Below, piece by piece: positions 1-8,843 of a stretch of DNA of 64,000 nucleotides (positions within the stretch are counted from its first letter, which is position 1; every line of letters starts with the position of its first letter). The notes below the pieces were generated by a model that did not search any database, was not told where the DNA came from, and saw nothing but the letters and a program-made list of their open reading frames with translations. The position numbers were made by a program, and so were the translations under genes. Source of the DNA: Pedobacter sp. MC2016-24 (GTDB lineage: Bacteria; Bacteroidota; Bacteroidia; Sphingobacteriales; Sphingobacteriaceae); NCBI RefSeq assembly GCF_015223055.1, contig NZ_JADFBX010000004.1:62001-126000 (forward strand), in the 5' to 3' direction.

Positions 1-190
1 CCTCATGCCACGCCTTAATGAAAGTCCAATCCAATATTCTATTTCTAGTTTCCTCATCAGTTACTACCAAAGCAACGACACCAGACATGCTATAGACATA
101 GTTGTCATGAAGCTTTTTTAAACTAGATAGCTCCCTGTTTTTTAGACCATGAATAGTATCATCATTTGAGCGGGAAATCTGTCCTTTCAT
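1..190 (-). CDS. Hypothetical protein, N-terminal fragment running off the left edge
   Basis: An ATG on the minus strand at 188-190 opens a frame that stays open to the left edge (63 codons, no stop). The peptide begins MKGQISRSNDDTIHGLKN and continues with a mix of charged and hydrophobic residues that looks like a soluble protein. I do not recognise the family. The stop lies outside the window, so length and function cannot be judged. The lack of a visible ribosome binding site is normal in Bacteroidota. Confidence 0.4.
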   Translation of the reverse strand, partial: MKGQISRSNDDTIHGLKNRELSSLKKLHDNYVYSMSGVVALVVTDEETRNRILDWTFIKAWHE

Positions 191-199
191 ATCTTTGTC

Positions 200-640
200 T
201 TTAGTAATTTTTCAGTGAAACGCTCAATTAAGCGGTTTTGGGAAGTTTATAGTAAGAAGATAGCGAGGCGACACACTTCCGCTCTCATAAAGGTGCCGCT
301 CGCTTATCAAAGACCGCCTAGACGGGTGCTTTTATTATGTTTTTGAATAGATTTTTTTGTTGTGCGTGATGTTTAAATAAAAATGAAACAGTATGTAGCA
401 CAAACCCCCTTTGCTCATTTATGGTTGAGCGTGAGAAACTACGCGACCTTTTAATAAAGGAGGCTGTGCCCTCGATACTGTTATATGTCTTATTTTTTGT
501 AAACATTCTGGTTTAGTATGGTTTCTCACGCCTAACCACCAGAACAATCGTTTAACAAATATAATAAATATAGCTTTTGTTGCAAGAACTTATAACAAAA
601 AAGTTTTCTTAAAGCCTTTTCTTGCACCAAAAACAAAGTA
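200..640. other. Non-coding stretch with an 11-bp inverted repeat upstream of an XRE regulator
   Basis: No convincing gene is seen here; a 62-codon minus-strand frame in it has no protein-like character. The 11-mer GCGTGAGAAAC (429-439) recurs inverted as GTTTCTCACGC (521-531). A 7-bp inverted repeat (TGCAAGA 581-587, TCTTGCA 620-626) lies just before the regulator gene at 641. Either repeat could be an operator; this is inference from position only. Confidence 0.3.
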
Positions 641-883
641 ATGAAAGAAGAAAGGGATCTTTCCCGATTAATTGAAATAGGTGGATTTCTAAAAAAGTTG
701 AGAAAGGAGCAAAAATTAAGTATGGATCAACTTGCCGCCCGTTGTGACCTCACCAAGAGCAATATTAGTAATATTGAAAATGGTAAAAAGGATTTTAATT
801 TTACAACTTTTCTGGAATATGCAAAAGGCTTACGATTACATCCTAAGCAACTTTTAGATGCAGACTTTTCTTTCTTGAAATAA
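641..883 (+). CDS. XRE-family helix-turn-helix transcriptional regulator
   Basis: This 80-residue protein is essentially one Cro/C1-type HTH domain (about residues 12-70). Helices fit the pattern FLKKLRKEQKLSMDQLA, then TKSNISNIENGK, where SNISNIENG is the typical recognition-helix/turn signature. It has no other domain, as is usual for small regulators of mobile elements. It is convergent with the nucleotidyltransferase-HEPN gene on the other strand, so it is not its operon partner. Inverted repeats upstream suggest autoregulation. A similar small XRE protein lies at 30670-30906. Confidence 0.85.
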   Translation: MKEERDLSRLIEIGGFLKKLRKEQKLSMDQLAARCDLTKSNISNIENGKKDFNFTTFLEYAKGLRLHPKQLLDADFSFLK

Positions 884-902
884 ATTGCAACATAATATTT
901 AG

Positions 903-1781
903 CTAATTCAGAGCTTTAATTTTTTCATTACACAATCTAACAACGATATCCTTTAGATCCTCAATTTTTGACATTAAGAGTTCCAAGTCTTCTTTTGAGA
1001 TACAATAATCATCTTTGTACCGTGAATCGACATAACTTTTGTGAAGGATCTTAAATAATCTTCGTTCTTCCATATCCTCTGCTGGATATAGAAATACTTG
1101 GTTAAGCTTTTCTGAGATATGCTTTGAGTATCTCCTGTAATCTTTAAGACTATGCGACTTAGGCTTGTATCCTGTATAAACTAGTAAAAGGCCAGCATAA
1201 AATCTCTCAGTAGCTTGATGAAGATAGAAAATAACCTCGTTAAATGGGAAACTTTTTTCAATAGCATAATTGAAACTATTTGTTGTATGTTCAAACATAC
1301 GTATGCCACTTTCGATCCATTTTTGGTAATAATATTCGGTAACTTCCTTTTGTTCTCTTACGGTTGCAATTTTGGCCTCTGAGAACTGGTATTTACCTGT
1401 ATCAAACAGTAATATTCCCTCATTTACTATATCTTGAAAAAAATATTGTCCTTTTTCCAATCCTGTATTAATGTACTCTATGTCATGAATAATTGGACTT
1501 ACCTCGTTCTTATACTTTAATGTACGATTTTCAATCCTACTAATTATATCATGTTCCTTAATTTCTGTAGCATTGTTGATGACTATTAAGAAATCATAAT
1601 CACTGATATAAGTGTATGTAGCTCCTTTGTCAATATAGGAATCTTCTACCCAATTACCGGTAGCATGACTTCCAAATAATATTATTTTTTCCGGATTAGT
1701 TTCTTCTTTTATAATGTTGAGAATTTCTCTAATCTCTTGTTGTTTGTGGTCTGGTAAATGGGTTATAGATGTTTTCATCAA
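903..1781 (-). CDS. Nucleotidyltransferase-HEPN fusion protein
   Basis: The N-terminal part (about residues 25-110) carries the minimal nucleotidyltransferase signature: GS at 37-38 within LFGSHATGN, then a D-x-D pair (D61 and D63) in SDYDFLIV. The rest (about 150-285) resembles a HEPN domain, with a helical stretch AIEKSFPFNEVIFYLHQATE and a later YKPKSHSLKDY segment. MNT and HEPN domains are more often encoded as separate antitoxin and toxin; here both are in one 292-residue chain. Such fusions are known in Bacteroidota, with a suspected role in toxin-antitoxin or defence. The catalytic residues look intact. Actual activity is not shown by the sequence. Confidence 0.8.
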   Translation of the reverse strand: MMKTSITHLPDHKQQEIREILNIIKEETNPEKIILFGSHATGNWVEDSYIDKGATYTYISDYDFLIVINNATEIKEHDIISRIENRTLKYKNEVSPIIHDIEYINTGLEKGQYFFQDIVNEGILLFDTGKYQFSEAKIATVREQKEVTEYYYQKWIESGIRMFEHTTNSFNYAIEKSFPFNEVIFYLHQATERFYAGLLLVYTGYKPKSHSLKDYRRYSKHISEKLNQVFLYPAEDMEERRLFKILHKSYVDSRYKDDYCISKEDLELLMSKIEDLKDIVVRLCNEKIKALN

Positions 1782-2016
1782 CGTTAAAGGTACGAAATCT
1801 TAAAAACTATCTCACCCCAAATCTTAATTACTTATACTGGTTTCCTCAATATATAAGGTGGCTATATTGATTTTACAAATCAGCAGCTCACATAGCTTTT
1901 AATTCAAATCATATTTTTTAATGATATACCAGCCGGATTTGGGAAGTCGCCTTATTCAGTTATATTTGGGTAGTATAGTCAGCTATGCAATATTTAACCC
2001 AATATCCTCTCATCAA

Positions 2017-2616
2017 ATGAAAAACAATTTTATTTCTTCCCTGAAAAGAGTAAACAGCTTGAAGTTTATTTTCTTTTTCTTGATTTTATTATTCTTTGCA
2101 GCCGGTGCCAACGCACAGTTTCGAGTAAAGCTCCAATTTGGGCAAATTATTAAAGATGATGGTACTTTTGGAACGTTCCGGCCTGAAAAACACAAATCAT
2201 TAATTGATAGCCTGGATAAAAATTTGAAATCAAATCCTAAGGATACTACAAGTCTTTTTTATCGGGCAGCTATCTACCTTTTTTCGAATGACATTTTATC
2301 AAAACCATATCAAAGAGAGAAGGGGTCTTTGGAAGCATTGGTAGTGGCTAAAAATATGGCTGAAAGCGCTGTTGCATTAAATATGCATGACTTTAGGCTG
2401 AAGGTACTACGGGCGCAGATTTATAAGGATTTGGTATACAGATACACCGGAGACGAATCCTGGATGTTTAAGGCACCCCAAATTGTCGAAAGGCGTAAGC
2501 AGCACAATTCCTACAAAGAACTTGCAAATAAATACTATGATGAACTTGCTGCAATGGATGAAGCTAATGCACATGAATACCAAAAACTGAAAGTGACACA
2601 TGAGTATTCATTGTAA
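2017..2616 (+). CDS. Secreted hypothetical protein with TPR-like helices
   Basis: I chose the ATG at 2017 rather than the in-frame ATG at 1921. From 2017 the protein begins with a clear signal peptide (basic MKNNFISSLKR, hydrophobic core, cleavage near ANAQ), whereas the 32 preceding residues would bury it. The mature part (about 165 residues) is helical, with a motif like DTTSLFYRAAIYLF followed by regularly spaced Ala-rich helices, suggesting TPR-type repeats. The product would be exported to the periplasm or outer membrane. I do not recognise a named family. Confidence 0.6.
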   Translation: MKNNFISSLKRVNSLKFIFFFLILLFFAAGANAQFRVKLQFGQIIKDDGTFGTFRPEKHKSLIDSLDKNLKSNPKDTTSLFYRAAIYLFSNDILSKPYQREKGSLEALVVAKNMAESAVALNMHDFRLKVLRAQIYKDLVYRYTGDESWMFKAPQIVERRKQHNSYKELANKYYDELAAMDEANAHEYQKLKVTHEYSL

Positions 2617-2841
2617 CTTTCAGCTTATATTCTATGAACTCTTGGATCGCAAGTATTCTAGAATTGACTGCTAGAGTTCGGTCTTCCAACATAAACAAAC
2701 ATGGTGAACTTTTCGAATTTTCTTTATTTGTATTTGTTAACTTCCGTGTTAACGCTCTGTTGACTATTTAACTGTGTCTAGGGTTTCTCTGTGAGGTTTT
2801 GGCTTTTAAGTTCATTTATATATATATGATATGGACATCTC

Positions 2842-3580
2842 TTATTTCACCCACAAAAGTCTGTAATTGGTGATTTTTTGTGCCTTAATCATTTCTCTAT
2901 TCTGGTGTATGATGTGATTGTTTTGTTGGATATGCAATTGCTTGTTTTGCAGTTGTTTGTGTTTGAACAGCTCGTCTTCGTAAAGATTTATGGCTTCTTT
3001 TAATGAATCTGCTCGTTTGTTGACTAAATAGCGGGCAATAGCATCAACGGCTTGCAGGCTTCTGTATTGCTCCGGTAATACTATCTAACTTTTCAGCTAA
3101 GGAATCCATCTCTTTGGACAAATTTTGTATTTCTGGTATGATCTGTGGCTGGATGTTCTTGCGTTTAAGGTAGTCCAAAACTCCGCCTAAGCCAAACCTG
3201 AAGAAAAGATAGGTGAGGGGGACCATATAAATGATTACACCTATGGTTGCTGCTGTGCCAGATCCAGTAGTGAGTAACATGAGCATTAGCGCACTTGCAC
3301 CTAAACCGATGATGTTGAATTTGCGATTTCTGTTATAGTGCTTGGCATTGAATTAACGTTGCCAGATTCTGCCGTCTAAATCAGCATAATTGGCAATCAG
3401 TTTCCTGGAGGTTTTTAAGTTGGTATAGATTTCTTGTAATTCCACAGGCGTTAAGTTAATCGGATAAATGCAAGAATTTCGGGTTTTAAAGTCAACCGGA
3501 TTTGGTTGCCGGGGTTTAATGATAACAATTGAAAGATTGGTGGATGTGCTTTAGTATTCGTTTTCTGAAAATGTGTTCAT
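2842..3580 (-). pseudogene. Decayed membrane/coiled-coil protein gene (two nonsense codons and a frameshift)
   Basis: Reading down from the ATG at 3578-3580, one frame runs with two in-frame TAA codons (3551-3553 and 3353-3355). After each, clearly coding sequence continues. A hydrophobic segment (FNIIGLGASALMLMLL, then VIIYMVPLTYLFFRFG) forms one or two membrane helices, and a coiled-coil-like tail follows (LSKEMDSLAEKLDSI). Near 3060 the frame shifts by one base; the new frame continues with LQAVDAIARYLVNKRADS and a Q/H-rich helical end to a TAA at 2842-2844. The 739-nt span equals 246 codons plus one base. The family is not recognised. Only the 80-codon middle piece (3044-3286) remains open. 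Confidence 0.65.
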
Positions 3581-3691
3581 TAATGTACTGTCAATGAAAG
3601 GTCCTTTTCATGTTGAGTTGTATGATTAGAAAGTTCGGTTTGTGCAGGTGTAGGTATAAGCTAATAGTGGGCTGTTTTAATGTATTTTTAG

Positions 3692-4153
3692 TTAGTGTTG
3701 GTTGGTTTTAAATTTTTTGGCTAGAATGTGAAATGCTTTTTCATAAATTGTTATGTCTGGTGTGCCAAATCCGGCTCTTATTCCTATAATTGGTAGTTTT
3801 GGATTTAGTTGCGGATTATCATTTACATTATATATTTCAATTTCAGCTAAGAGGGGTAATACTTCGTATATATTTTGATCCTGATTCAATTTGATCCAGG
3901 CACCTAGTCCGCCGTCGGGTGAATTGAAAACAGCGTATTTGCCAAGTATTAAGCGGCATAGCGTCTGTAGTTGACCTAATTTCTCTTTATAATGCAATCG
4001 GAGTTTTTCCAAATCATGGGAGTAGGAATCCGACTGCAGTACTTTAATTATTTTGCTGATATTTTGATCTTCTTTTGCAGAGGCTGGACCTTGAAAAGAA
4101 GTATATGGAAGTCGATTGTCTGGGATTTCAGTTCCCAGGATAAGAAAATTCAT
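3692..4153 (-). pseudogene. C-terminal remnant of a MocR/GntR-type PLP aminotransferase-like regulator
   Basis: Residues from about 40 onward match the end of MocR regulators: a helix like SHDLEKLRLHYKEKL, then FNSPDGGLGAWIKLN and IGIRAGFGTPD near the end. In full-length MocR proteins (about 470 residues) this part closes the aminotransferase domain. The N-terminal DNA-binding domain, the PLP lysine and most of the fold are absent. The first 20 or so residues do not look like MocR. The frame has no internal stop, so a short product could be made, but it would lack the cofactor site. I read it as a gene fragment. Confidence 0.55.
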
Positions 4154-4527
4154 CGGTTGAGAAATTAATTGCTTAAGGAATTGTTCGTTCTGCTAAAATA
4201 CTAAATTTTAATTCTAGTTTGGCGTATTTTTGTGATTAGCTCTACATTTAACTTCTTAACCAGCTTGAGCTAAGAAATGATATTTAATCAATATTTATCT
4301 TTAGTTAATGTCTGGGGTGTTGCTGACATAAAAATCAAAAGGTGTTTTATAGATGAAATTTGCATTTTCAAGTACCTCTGGGGTCGGGTTATTAACCCGG
4401 TGGATTATAGCCTCTAAGTAAATTTAAACTGTATAAACATATTCGTTTTGGTTAAAAAGCGTCTCAGTGTATTTTCGTAGGTTTTATACGAAAAGCCAAA
4501 GACAAACCATTCTACCATGTGCAAAAA

Positions 4528-4575
4528 TAAGAAAGCTACCGAATTTGACAAAAGTCAAATTCGGTAGCTTTCTTA
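4528..4575. terminator. Perfect 22-bp hairpin, likely bidirectional terminator
   Basis: Positions 4528-4549 and 4554-4575 are exact reverse complements, separated by an AAAA loop. The outer ends carry TAAG/CTTA rather than a long T run. It lies 85 bp past the stop of the NmrA-family gene and before the MocR remnant, so it probably ends the minus-strand transcript. Confidence 0.75.
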
Positions 4576-4659
4576 ATACTGTTCACATTTTTGTTTAAAG
4601 TTGATTAGTATTGGATATATCTGTATCTGGTGATACTAATTTTTAAATAAAGCAGGAAG

Positions 4660-5523
4660 TTAATTGCTAAAATAGGCTGCTTTCAGATAGCTTTTTAAAT
4701 CTGTTGGCTTGCGTCCTAGCAGGTTTTCTATTGCAGGGTTAATTTGCTCTAAATCATGGTGTCTGAATGTCTTTGCGAATAGTGATAGAATGAAGATTCC
4801 GTCTTCTGGTACATTGTGTTTTTTTAATGTTTCTTTGTATTCTTTTGGCTCCGGGCTGATATAAGTCACTGGTTTTCCAGATAATTCTGATAGGAATTGT
4901 GCTATATCCGCAAAAGAATAAGCGATAGAGCCAGTAATAACATAGGTTTTATTTTCGTGCCCAGAGGAAGTGATGGCATTCGCAATAGCTTCTGCCATAT
5001 CTGTTCTTAAAGCAAATGCCGCTTTTCCCTCCCCGGCAGGGAAATAAATTCCGCTATCTACTGCACCTTCGCCAACGTACATTGGGATGGTTTCTGCATA
5101 CATAGAATTCTGAAATATGGTGTAGGTCAGCCCGCTATTTTTTATGTAATCTTCTGTTTCTCCATGTGACGCTGCTAAAGGCATCAATGGGGTTGTAACA
5201 TAGTTGCTTACGGCTCCACTTGTATAGTAAATGTGTTTTAGGCCTTTTTGTTTAGCAGCATCTATTACGTTTTTATGGTCCTGAAGGCGATCCATTGAGG
5301 AAGATGATACCAATAGCAAATCATCAATTCCTTCAAAAGCGGATAGCAATGAAGAAGGTTTCTTATAATCTGCTACACGAACTTCTATACCCATTGCTTT
5401 TAAATCTGCTGACTTATTCTCATCTCTTAACATTGCTATCACCTTATTTTTAGAGATATTCTTAAGTGAAAATTCTACTGTTGCTTTTCCTATATTGCCT
5501 GATGCTCCCGTTACTAAAATCAT
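4660..5523 (-). CDS. NmrA-like NAD(P)-dependent oxidoreductase (atypical SDR, QorB-like)
   Basis: The protein opens with the Rossmann nucleotide-binding motif TGASGNIGKATVEFSL (GxxGxxG, residues 5-20) and shows strand-helix alternation typical of atypical short-chain reductases. A DLLLVSSSSM segment follows at about 70, and HIYYTSGA at about 100 occupies the place of the modified active-site region. Length (287 residues) fits the QorB/NmrA-like group, which reduces quinones or senses NADP(H). It is divergent from an HxlR regulator gene 5.6 kb into the window. Reductase/HxlR pairs of this layout usually respond to electrophiles or quinones. The exact substrate cannot be read from the sequence. 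Confidence 0.85.
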   Translation of the reverse strand: MILVTGASGNIGKATVEFSLKNISKNKVIAMLRDENKSADLKAMGIEVRVADYKKPSSLLSAFEGIDDLLLVSSSSMDRLQDHKNVIDAAKQKGLKHIYYTSGAVSNYVTTPLMPLAASHGETEDYIKNSGLTYTIFQNSMYAETIPMYVGEGAVDSGIYFPAGEGKAAFALRTDMAEAIANAITSSGHENKTYVITGSIAYSFADIAQFLSELSGKPVTYISPEPKEYKETLKKHNVPEDGIFILSLFAKTFRHHDLEQINPAIENLLGRKPTDLKSYLKAAYFSN

Positions 5524-5580
5524 TTTTTTTTCTAAATTTTAAGATATAAAAAGCTAATTGTATTTACTATGTAAAGTTTA

Positions 5581-5620
5581 TAGCTATATCTTTGTATAGT
5601 ACTATACTTTTGTATAGCTA
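5581..5620. promoter_or_regulatory. Palindromic operator/promoter region between the reductase and HxlR genes
   Basis: TATAGTACTATA (5596-5607) is a perfect palindrome, flanked by outer arms TAGCTATA and TATAGCTA that extend the dyad over 5581-5620. A TATCTTTG at 5587-5594 matches the Bacteroidota -7 element TAnnTTTG for the plus-strand gene. The dyad would overlie the transcription start, as expected for HxlR autoregulation and control of the divergent reductase. Confidence 0.6.
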
Positions 5621-5634
5621 GATTAATTTTGGAT

Positions 5635-5994
5635 ATGATTGAATCTTACTTTGACGGAATAAGTTGCCATAAGGACTATGTTTTGGCGGTAAAAGATACA
5701 CTCAATGTAGTAAGTGGTAAATGGAAATTGGCTATTGTATGTTCGTTGTTTCATGAAAAAAAACGTTTTTCAGAAATTGAACGGATGATACCACCCATAA
5801 CACCTCGAATGCTTTCCAAGGAATTGAGAGAATTGGAAGTTAATGGCGTTATTGTAAGAAATGTGATTACTTCTATGCCGATTGTTATTGAATATGATCT
5901 AACCTTATCCGGCAGAGAATTGAGGGGCGTAGTTGATAAAATGGTGGAATGGGGATTGCTCCACAGACAAGCGACCATTTCAGAATTGACCTAG
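5635..5994 (+). CDS. HxlR-family winged-helix transcriptional regulator
   Basis: About 119 residues form a single HxlR winged-helix domain. Signatures are VVSGKWKLAIVCSLF, then RFSEIERMIPPITPRMLSKELRELE (recognition helix) and a wing ending in YDLTLSGRELRGVVDKMVEWG. One cysteine (CHKD) sits near the N-terminus, where many HxlR redox or electrophile sensors have theirs. I start at the ATG at 5635; a TTG two codons earlier (5629) is possible. It is divergent from the NmrA-like reductase and probably controls it through the shared dyad at 5581-5620. Confidence 0.9.
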   Translation: MIESYFDGISCHKDYVLAVKDTLNVVSGKWKLAIVCSLFHEKKRFSEIERMIPPITPRMLSKELRELEVNGVIVRNVITSMPIVIEYDLTLSGRELRGVVDKMVEWGLLHRQATISELT

Positions 5995-6998
5995 TATTTA
6001 CATCGGTTTCGGATATCTGCACCAGCTAAGATTACTATATTATTTGCAGTACTTCTTAGAAGCAATAAATTAGTTTTTGAAATGTTGAATTCCGCCTTTA
6101 TTCCTATATATTTTTATATTTTTCGTTTGATGTTGAGTTGAACAGATATGGCGCCGAGTATTTGAAAAATGTACTTGATGAAATCCCCGGTTTTTTCGGA
6201 AAGCTGCATTTGCTCGAATTGGTTTCTAACATTGATTCAGTAAGTTCACATGAATTTAAAAAATGCCATTTAGGCTGAAGGATCAATCTACAAAATGATG
6301 ATAAGTTTATAACCTGGATGGAAAGTATCATATCACAGAGAAGACCTTATGTTTTTCGCAACCGATTTCTAAGCCTGTGAACTAGTAGCTCGCTCGTCTA
6401 ATGACCGCTTTTGTCAAACGAGTATTCTTAGCTTAGGCCATGCAACAGATTCTAGTAATGTCATTCGATTAGCTGATTTTATTGTTCATCAGGATAATTA
6501 CGGCATTGTCGATATTCGGAATTCATCATAGTTGATTAGCGATCCCATTTTTGGTCATGGTCTAGCAATTCCATAAGTTAAGGGATTGGGTAAGCGATGG
6601 ATAATTAATTTGTATAAGATCCCACTTAGCGGAAAGGGTTGTTTGTGATCTTGTTTAGGCCATAAACAATTTTCATTTGGTATAAAGTATTGAAATCTTG
6701 GATTTATTTATTCGAAATATTTACTTGGTATGAAGCGTGCAAATCCTTATAAATATAACTTGCTTTTTGAGTATTAGCATTTATTGTTTAAAATATCATT
6801 TGCTGAGTGGGCATTGCTATTAAATTCGCTTATTTTGGAATTTGCGTAGTTGCTCATTATTAGCTGCTTTTTACCTTATGCAAGCCAGAAGGTGATTAAG
6901 CAATAGCTTAAACAAAATCATCCTCTTATATTTAATGAAAATTGACTAACATTGGCCGGGATTATTCTGTAAATTTAGCTGCAACGATAATATAGGCA
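5995..6998. other. About 1 kb without an intact gene; traces of decayed coding sequence
   Basis: On the plus strand, about 6117-6285 reads as a protein-like segment (FDVELNRYGAEYLKNVLDEI, then FFGKLHLLELVSNIDSV) that stops at a TGA and seems to resume as DDKFITWMESIISQRRPYVF. A further open piece around 6430-6531 reads SLGHATDSSNVIRLADF. These look like fragments of one or two dead genes; I cannot name the family. The rest is AT-rich with no recognisable feature. Confidence 0.35.
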
Positions 6999-7562
6999 AT
7001 GGATATTCATAAATCTTCAGATCAGCAATTGGTAATTTCTTTGAAAGAGGGAAATAGCTCTGCGTTTGCTGAGATTTATGAGCGTTACTGGTCTCTTTTA
7101 TTAAGGCACGCTATTGGCATGCTGCAGGATGAAGATATTGCCCAGGATGCCGTTCAGGATGTTTTTCAGATGTTATGGGAAAAGAGTGTTACCTTAAATA
7201 TCCATACCTCACTTTCATCATTTCTTTATGCTTCACTCAGATTTAGAATCCTAGATCAGTTAAAACATAATAAAGTGCAAGATCGATTCCTGTCAAAATT
7301 ACAAACTGAGATTGAAAGTGGGGTGGCAAGTACAGATGACGTGATTGCAGAAAAGGAATTTGCAAGAAAAATTGAAGATGGATTAAACAAGCTTCCGCCA
7401 AAAATGCGAAAGGTATTCGAACTGAGCAGAATTTATGAATATTCTTATCGCGAGATATCAAAAGAACTTGACCTCTCAGACAATACTGTTAAAAGACAAA
7501 TTAGTAATGCATTGAAAATCATGCGTGAAAGCATAAAAAGGGGATATGCAATATTTTTTTAA
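6999..7562 (+). CDS. ECF RNA polymerase sigma factor (FecI-like, Bacteroidota type)
   Basis: The 187-residue protein has sigma region 2 at about residues 20-90 (FAEIYERYWSLLLRHAIGML, DIAQDAVQDVFQMLWE). Region 4 lies at about 130-180 (LPPKMRKVFELSRI, YSYREISKELDLSDNTVKRQ), with the HTH in the latter. There is no region 3, which defines ECF sigma factors. It is followed by a FecR anti-sigma gene and a SusC/SusD pair with an N-terminal STN domain. This is the classical surface-signalling layout: ligand at SusC, signal through FecR, release of the sigma factor, transcription of susC/D. Confidence 0.93.
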   Translation: MDIHKSSDQQLVISLKEGNSSAFAEIYERYWSLLLRHAIGMLQDEDIAQDAVQDVFQMLWEKSVTLNIHTSLSSFLYASLRFRILDQLKHNKVQDRFLSKLQTEIESGVASTDDVIAEKEFARKIEDGLNKLPPKMRKVFELSRIYEYSYREISKELDLSDNTVKRQISNALKIMRESIKRGYAIFF

Positions 7563-7644
7563 CAATTATTTGTTTTCAATCTAACACAAAATTGGTTTTC
7601 AATCTTCATAGTAGTATATGAACCATCTATTTTGTTAAAAAGTT

Positions 7645-8760
7645 ATGGATAACAAAGAAGCTGAACATTTATTGGAGAAGTATTTAGCCCATAACTGTAC
7701 GCCGGAAGAGTTGTTGTTGATTAAGAAGGCTTACAATAAGTTAGTTCCTTATGATATCAGCGAAATTCCTGAGCAAAGGTATGATGAAATGAGGACTAAC
7801 ATGTGGAACAAGTTGGGACAATCACCTAAACTGGATATAAAAACATATCGTTTGTGGCCAAAGATTGCTGTTTCAGCTACTTTACTCTTGACAACCGGTG
7901 CCTGGCTACATTTATTTGTTTTAAGGAAAGAAGTGGTTGATAAAAAATCTGTTTCTGTTTATTCAAATGATGTTTCTGCAGGCACAAATAAAGCCATTCT
8001 TACATTAGCAAATGGTAAAAAAATCAGCTTGAGTGATGCTAAGGCAGGCATAGTGATTAAAACTTCTGAACTAAGTTATAATGACGGAACTGTTATAGAA
8101 AGCATCGATTCCAAAGAATCCCGAAGCTCTATGATAACAACTCCTCGTGGCGGCCAATATCGTATCCAGTTACCTGATGGTACTCAAGTAGCCTTAAATT
8201 CTGCCAGTACGCTAAAATTTCCGGCATCTTTTTCTGGGCAGGTGATTCGGCGGGTCGAGTTAGTTGGTGAAGGGTATTTCAATGTGACTAAAGATAAGAA
8301 ACATCCGTTTATAGTTAAAAGTGGTAATCAGGAAGTGAAAGTTCTTGGAACGCAGTTTAATATCAGTTGCTATCCTGATGAATCTAGTATGAAAACAACT
8401 TTAGTAGAAGGAAGCGTGCAGATTAAAGGACTTTCTGGCCATGTTGGTATGAAAATGTTGAGTCCTGGTCAACAGGCTGAAATGATTCGGGATAACATCA
8501 GCATTACCAAGGTGGACACTGAATCTGTACTTGCGTGGAAAAACGGGGATTTCATCTTCAATGAGGATATCAGGACCATCATGCGACAAATTTCCCGTTG
8601 GTACGATGTGGAAATATTTTACCAGGGTAATATTTCTGAAAAAGAATACATTGGAACGTTTTCCAGATCAAAGAACCTTATTGATATTTTAAAAGCGCTT
8701 GAATTAACCAAAGGTGTCCACTTTAAAGTTGAAGGAAGGAGGATTACTGTTATGCCTTAG
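7645..8760 (+). CDS. FecR-family anti-sigma factor
   Basis: The N-terminal cytoplasmic segment (1-70) would hold the sigma factor. A single membrane helix follows at about 72-92 (WPKIAVSATLLLTTGAWL). The periplasmic FecR domain contains TPRGGQYRIQLPDGTQVALN and VELVGEGYFNV. The C-terminal part (FNEDIRTIMRQISRWYDVEI) is the DUF4974-type domain that contacts the STN domain of the transporter. The gene lies 82 bp after the sigma factor gene and before susC, and completes a trans-envelope signalling set. Confidence 0.93.
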   Translation: MDNKEAEHLLEKYLAHNCTPEELLLIKKAYNKLVPYDISEIPEQRYDEMRTNMWNKLGQSPKLDIKTYRLWPKIAVSATLLLTTGAWLHLFVLRKEVVDKKSVSVYSNDVSAGTNKAILTLANGKKISLSDAKAGIVIKTSELSYNDGTVIESIDSKESRSSMITTPRGGQYRIQLPDGTQVALNSASTLKFPASFSGQVIRRVELVGEGYFNVTKDKKHPFIVKSGNQEVKVLGTQFNISCYPDESSMKTTLVEGSVQIKGLSGHVGMKMLSPGQQAEMIRDNISITKVDTESVLAWKNGDFIFNEDIRTIMRQISRWYDVEIFYQGNISEKEYIGTFSRSKNLIDILKALELTKGVHFKVEGRRITVMP

Positions 8761-8790
8761 TTTTTACAAAATAAAGGTTTACCGAATAAG

Positions 8791-8821
8791 GAACCGAAGG
8801 CGTTGGAAGCGCCTCCGGTTC
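8791..8821 (+). promoter_or_regulatory. Hairpin between the FecR and SusC genes
   Basis: GAACCGAAGGCG (8791-8802) and CGCCTCCGGTTC (8810-8821) pair over 12 positions with one mismatch. No T run follows. The hairpin may be a weak attenuator or an RNA-stability element that sets the SusC level relative to FecR. Confidence 0.4.
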
Positions 8822-8843
8822 ATGTCCGGTTAATCTGATTATC

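Noticed and set aside
318..506. 62-codon minus-strand open frame
   Set aside because: It is low in protein character, overlaps the inverted-repeat region and has no context.
6104..6331. 75-codon minus-strand open frame
   Set aside because: It lies opposite decayed plus-strand coding sequence that looks more protein-like.
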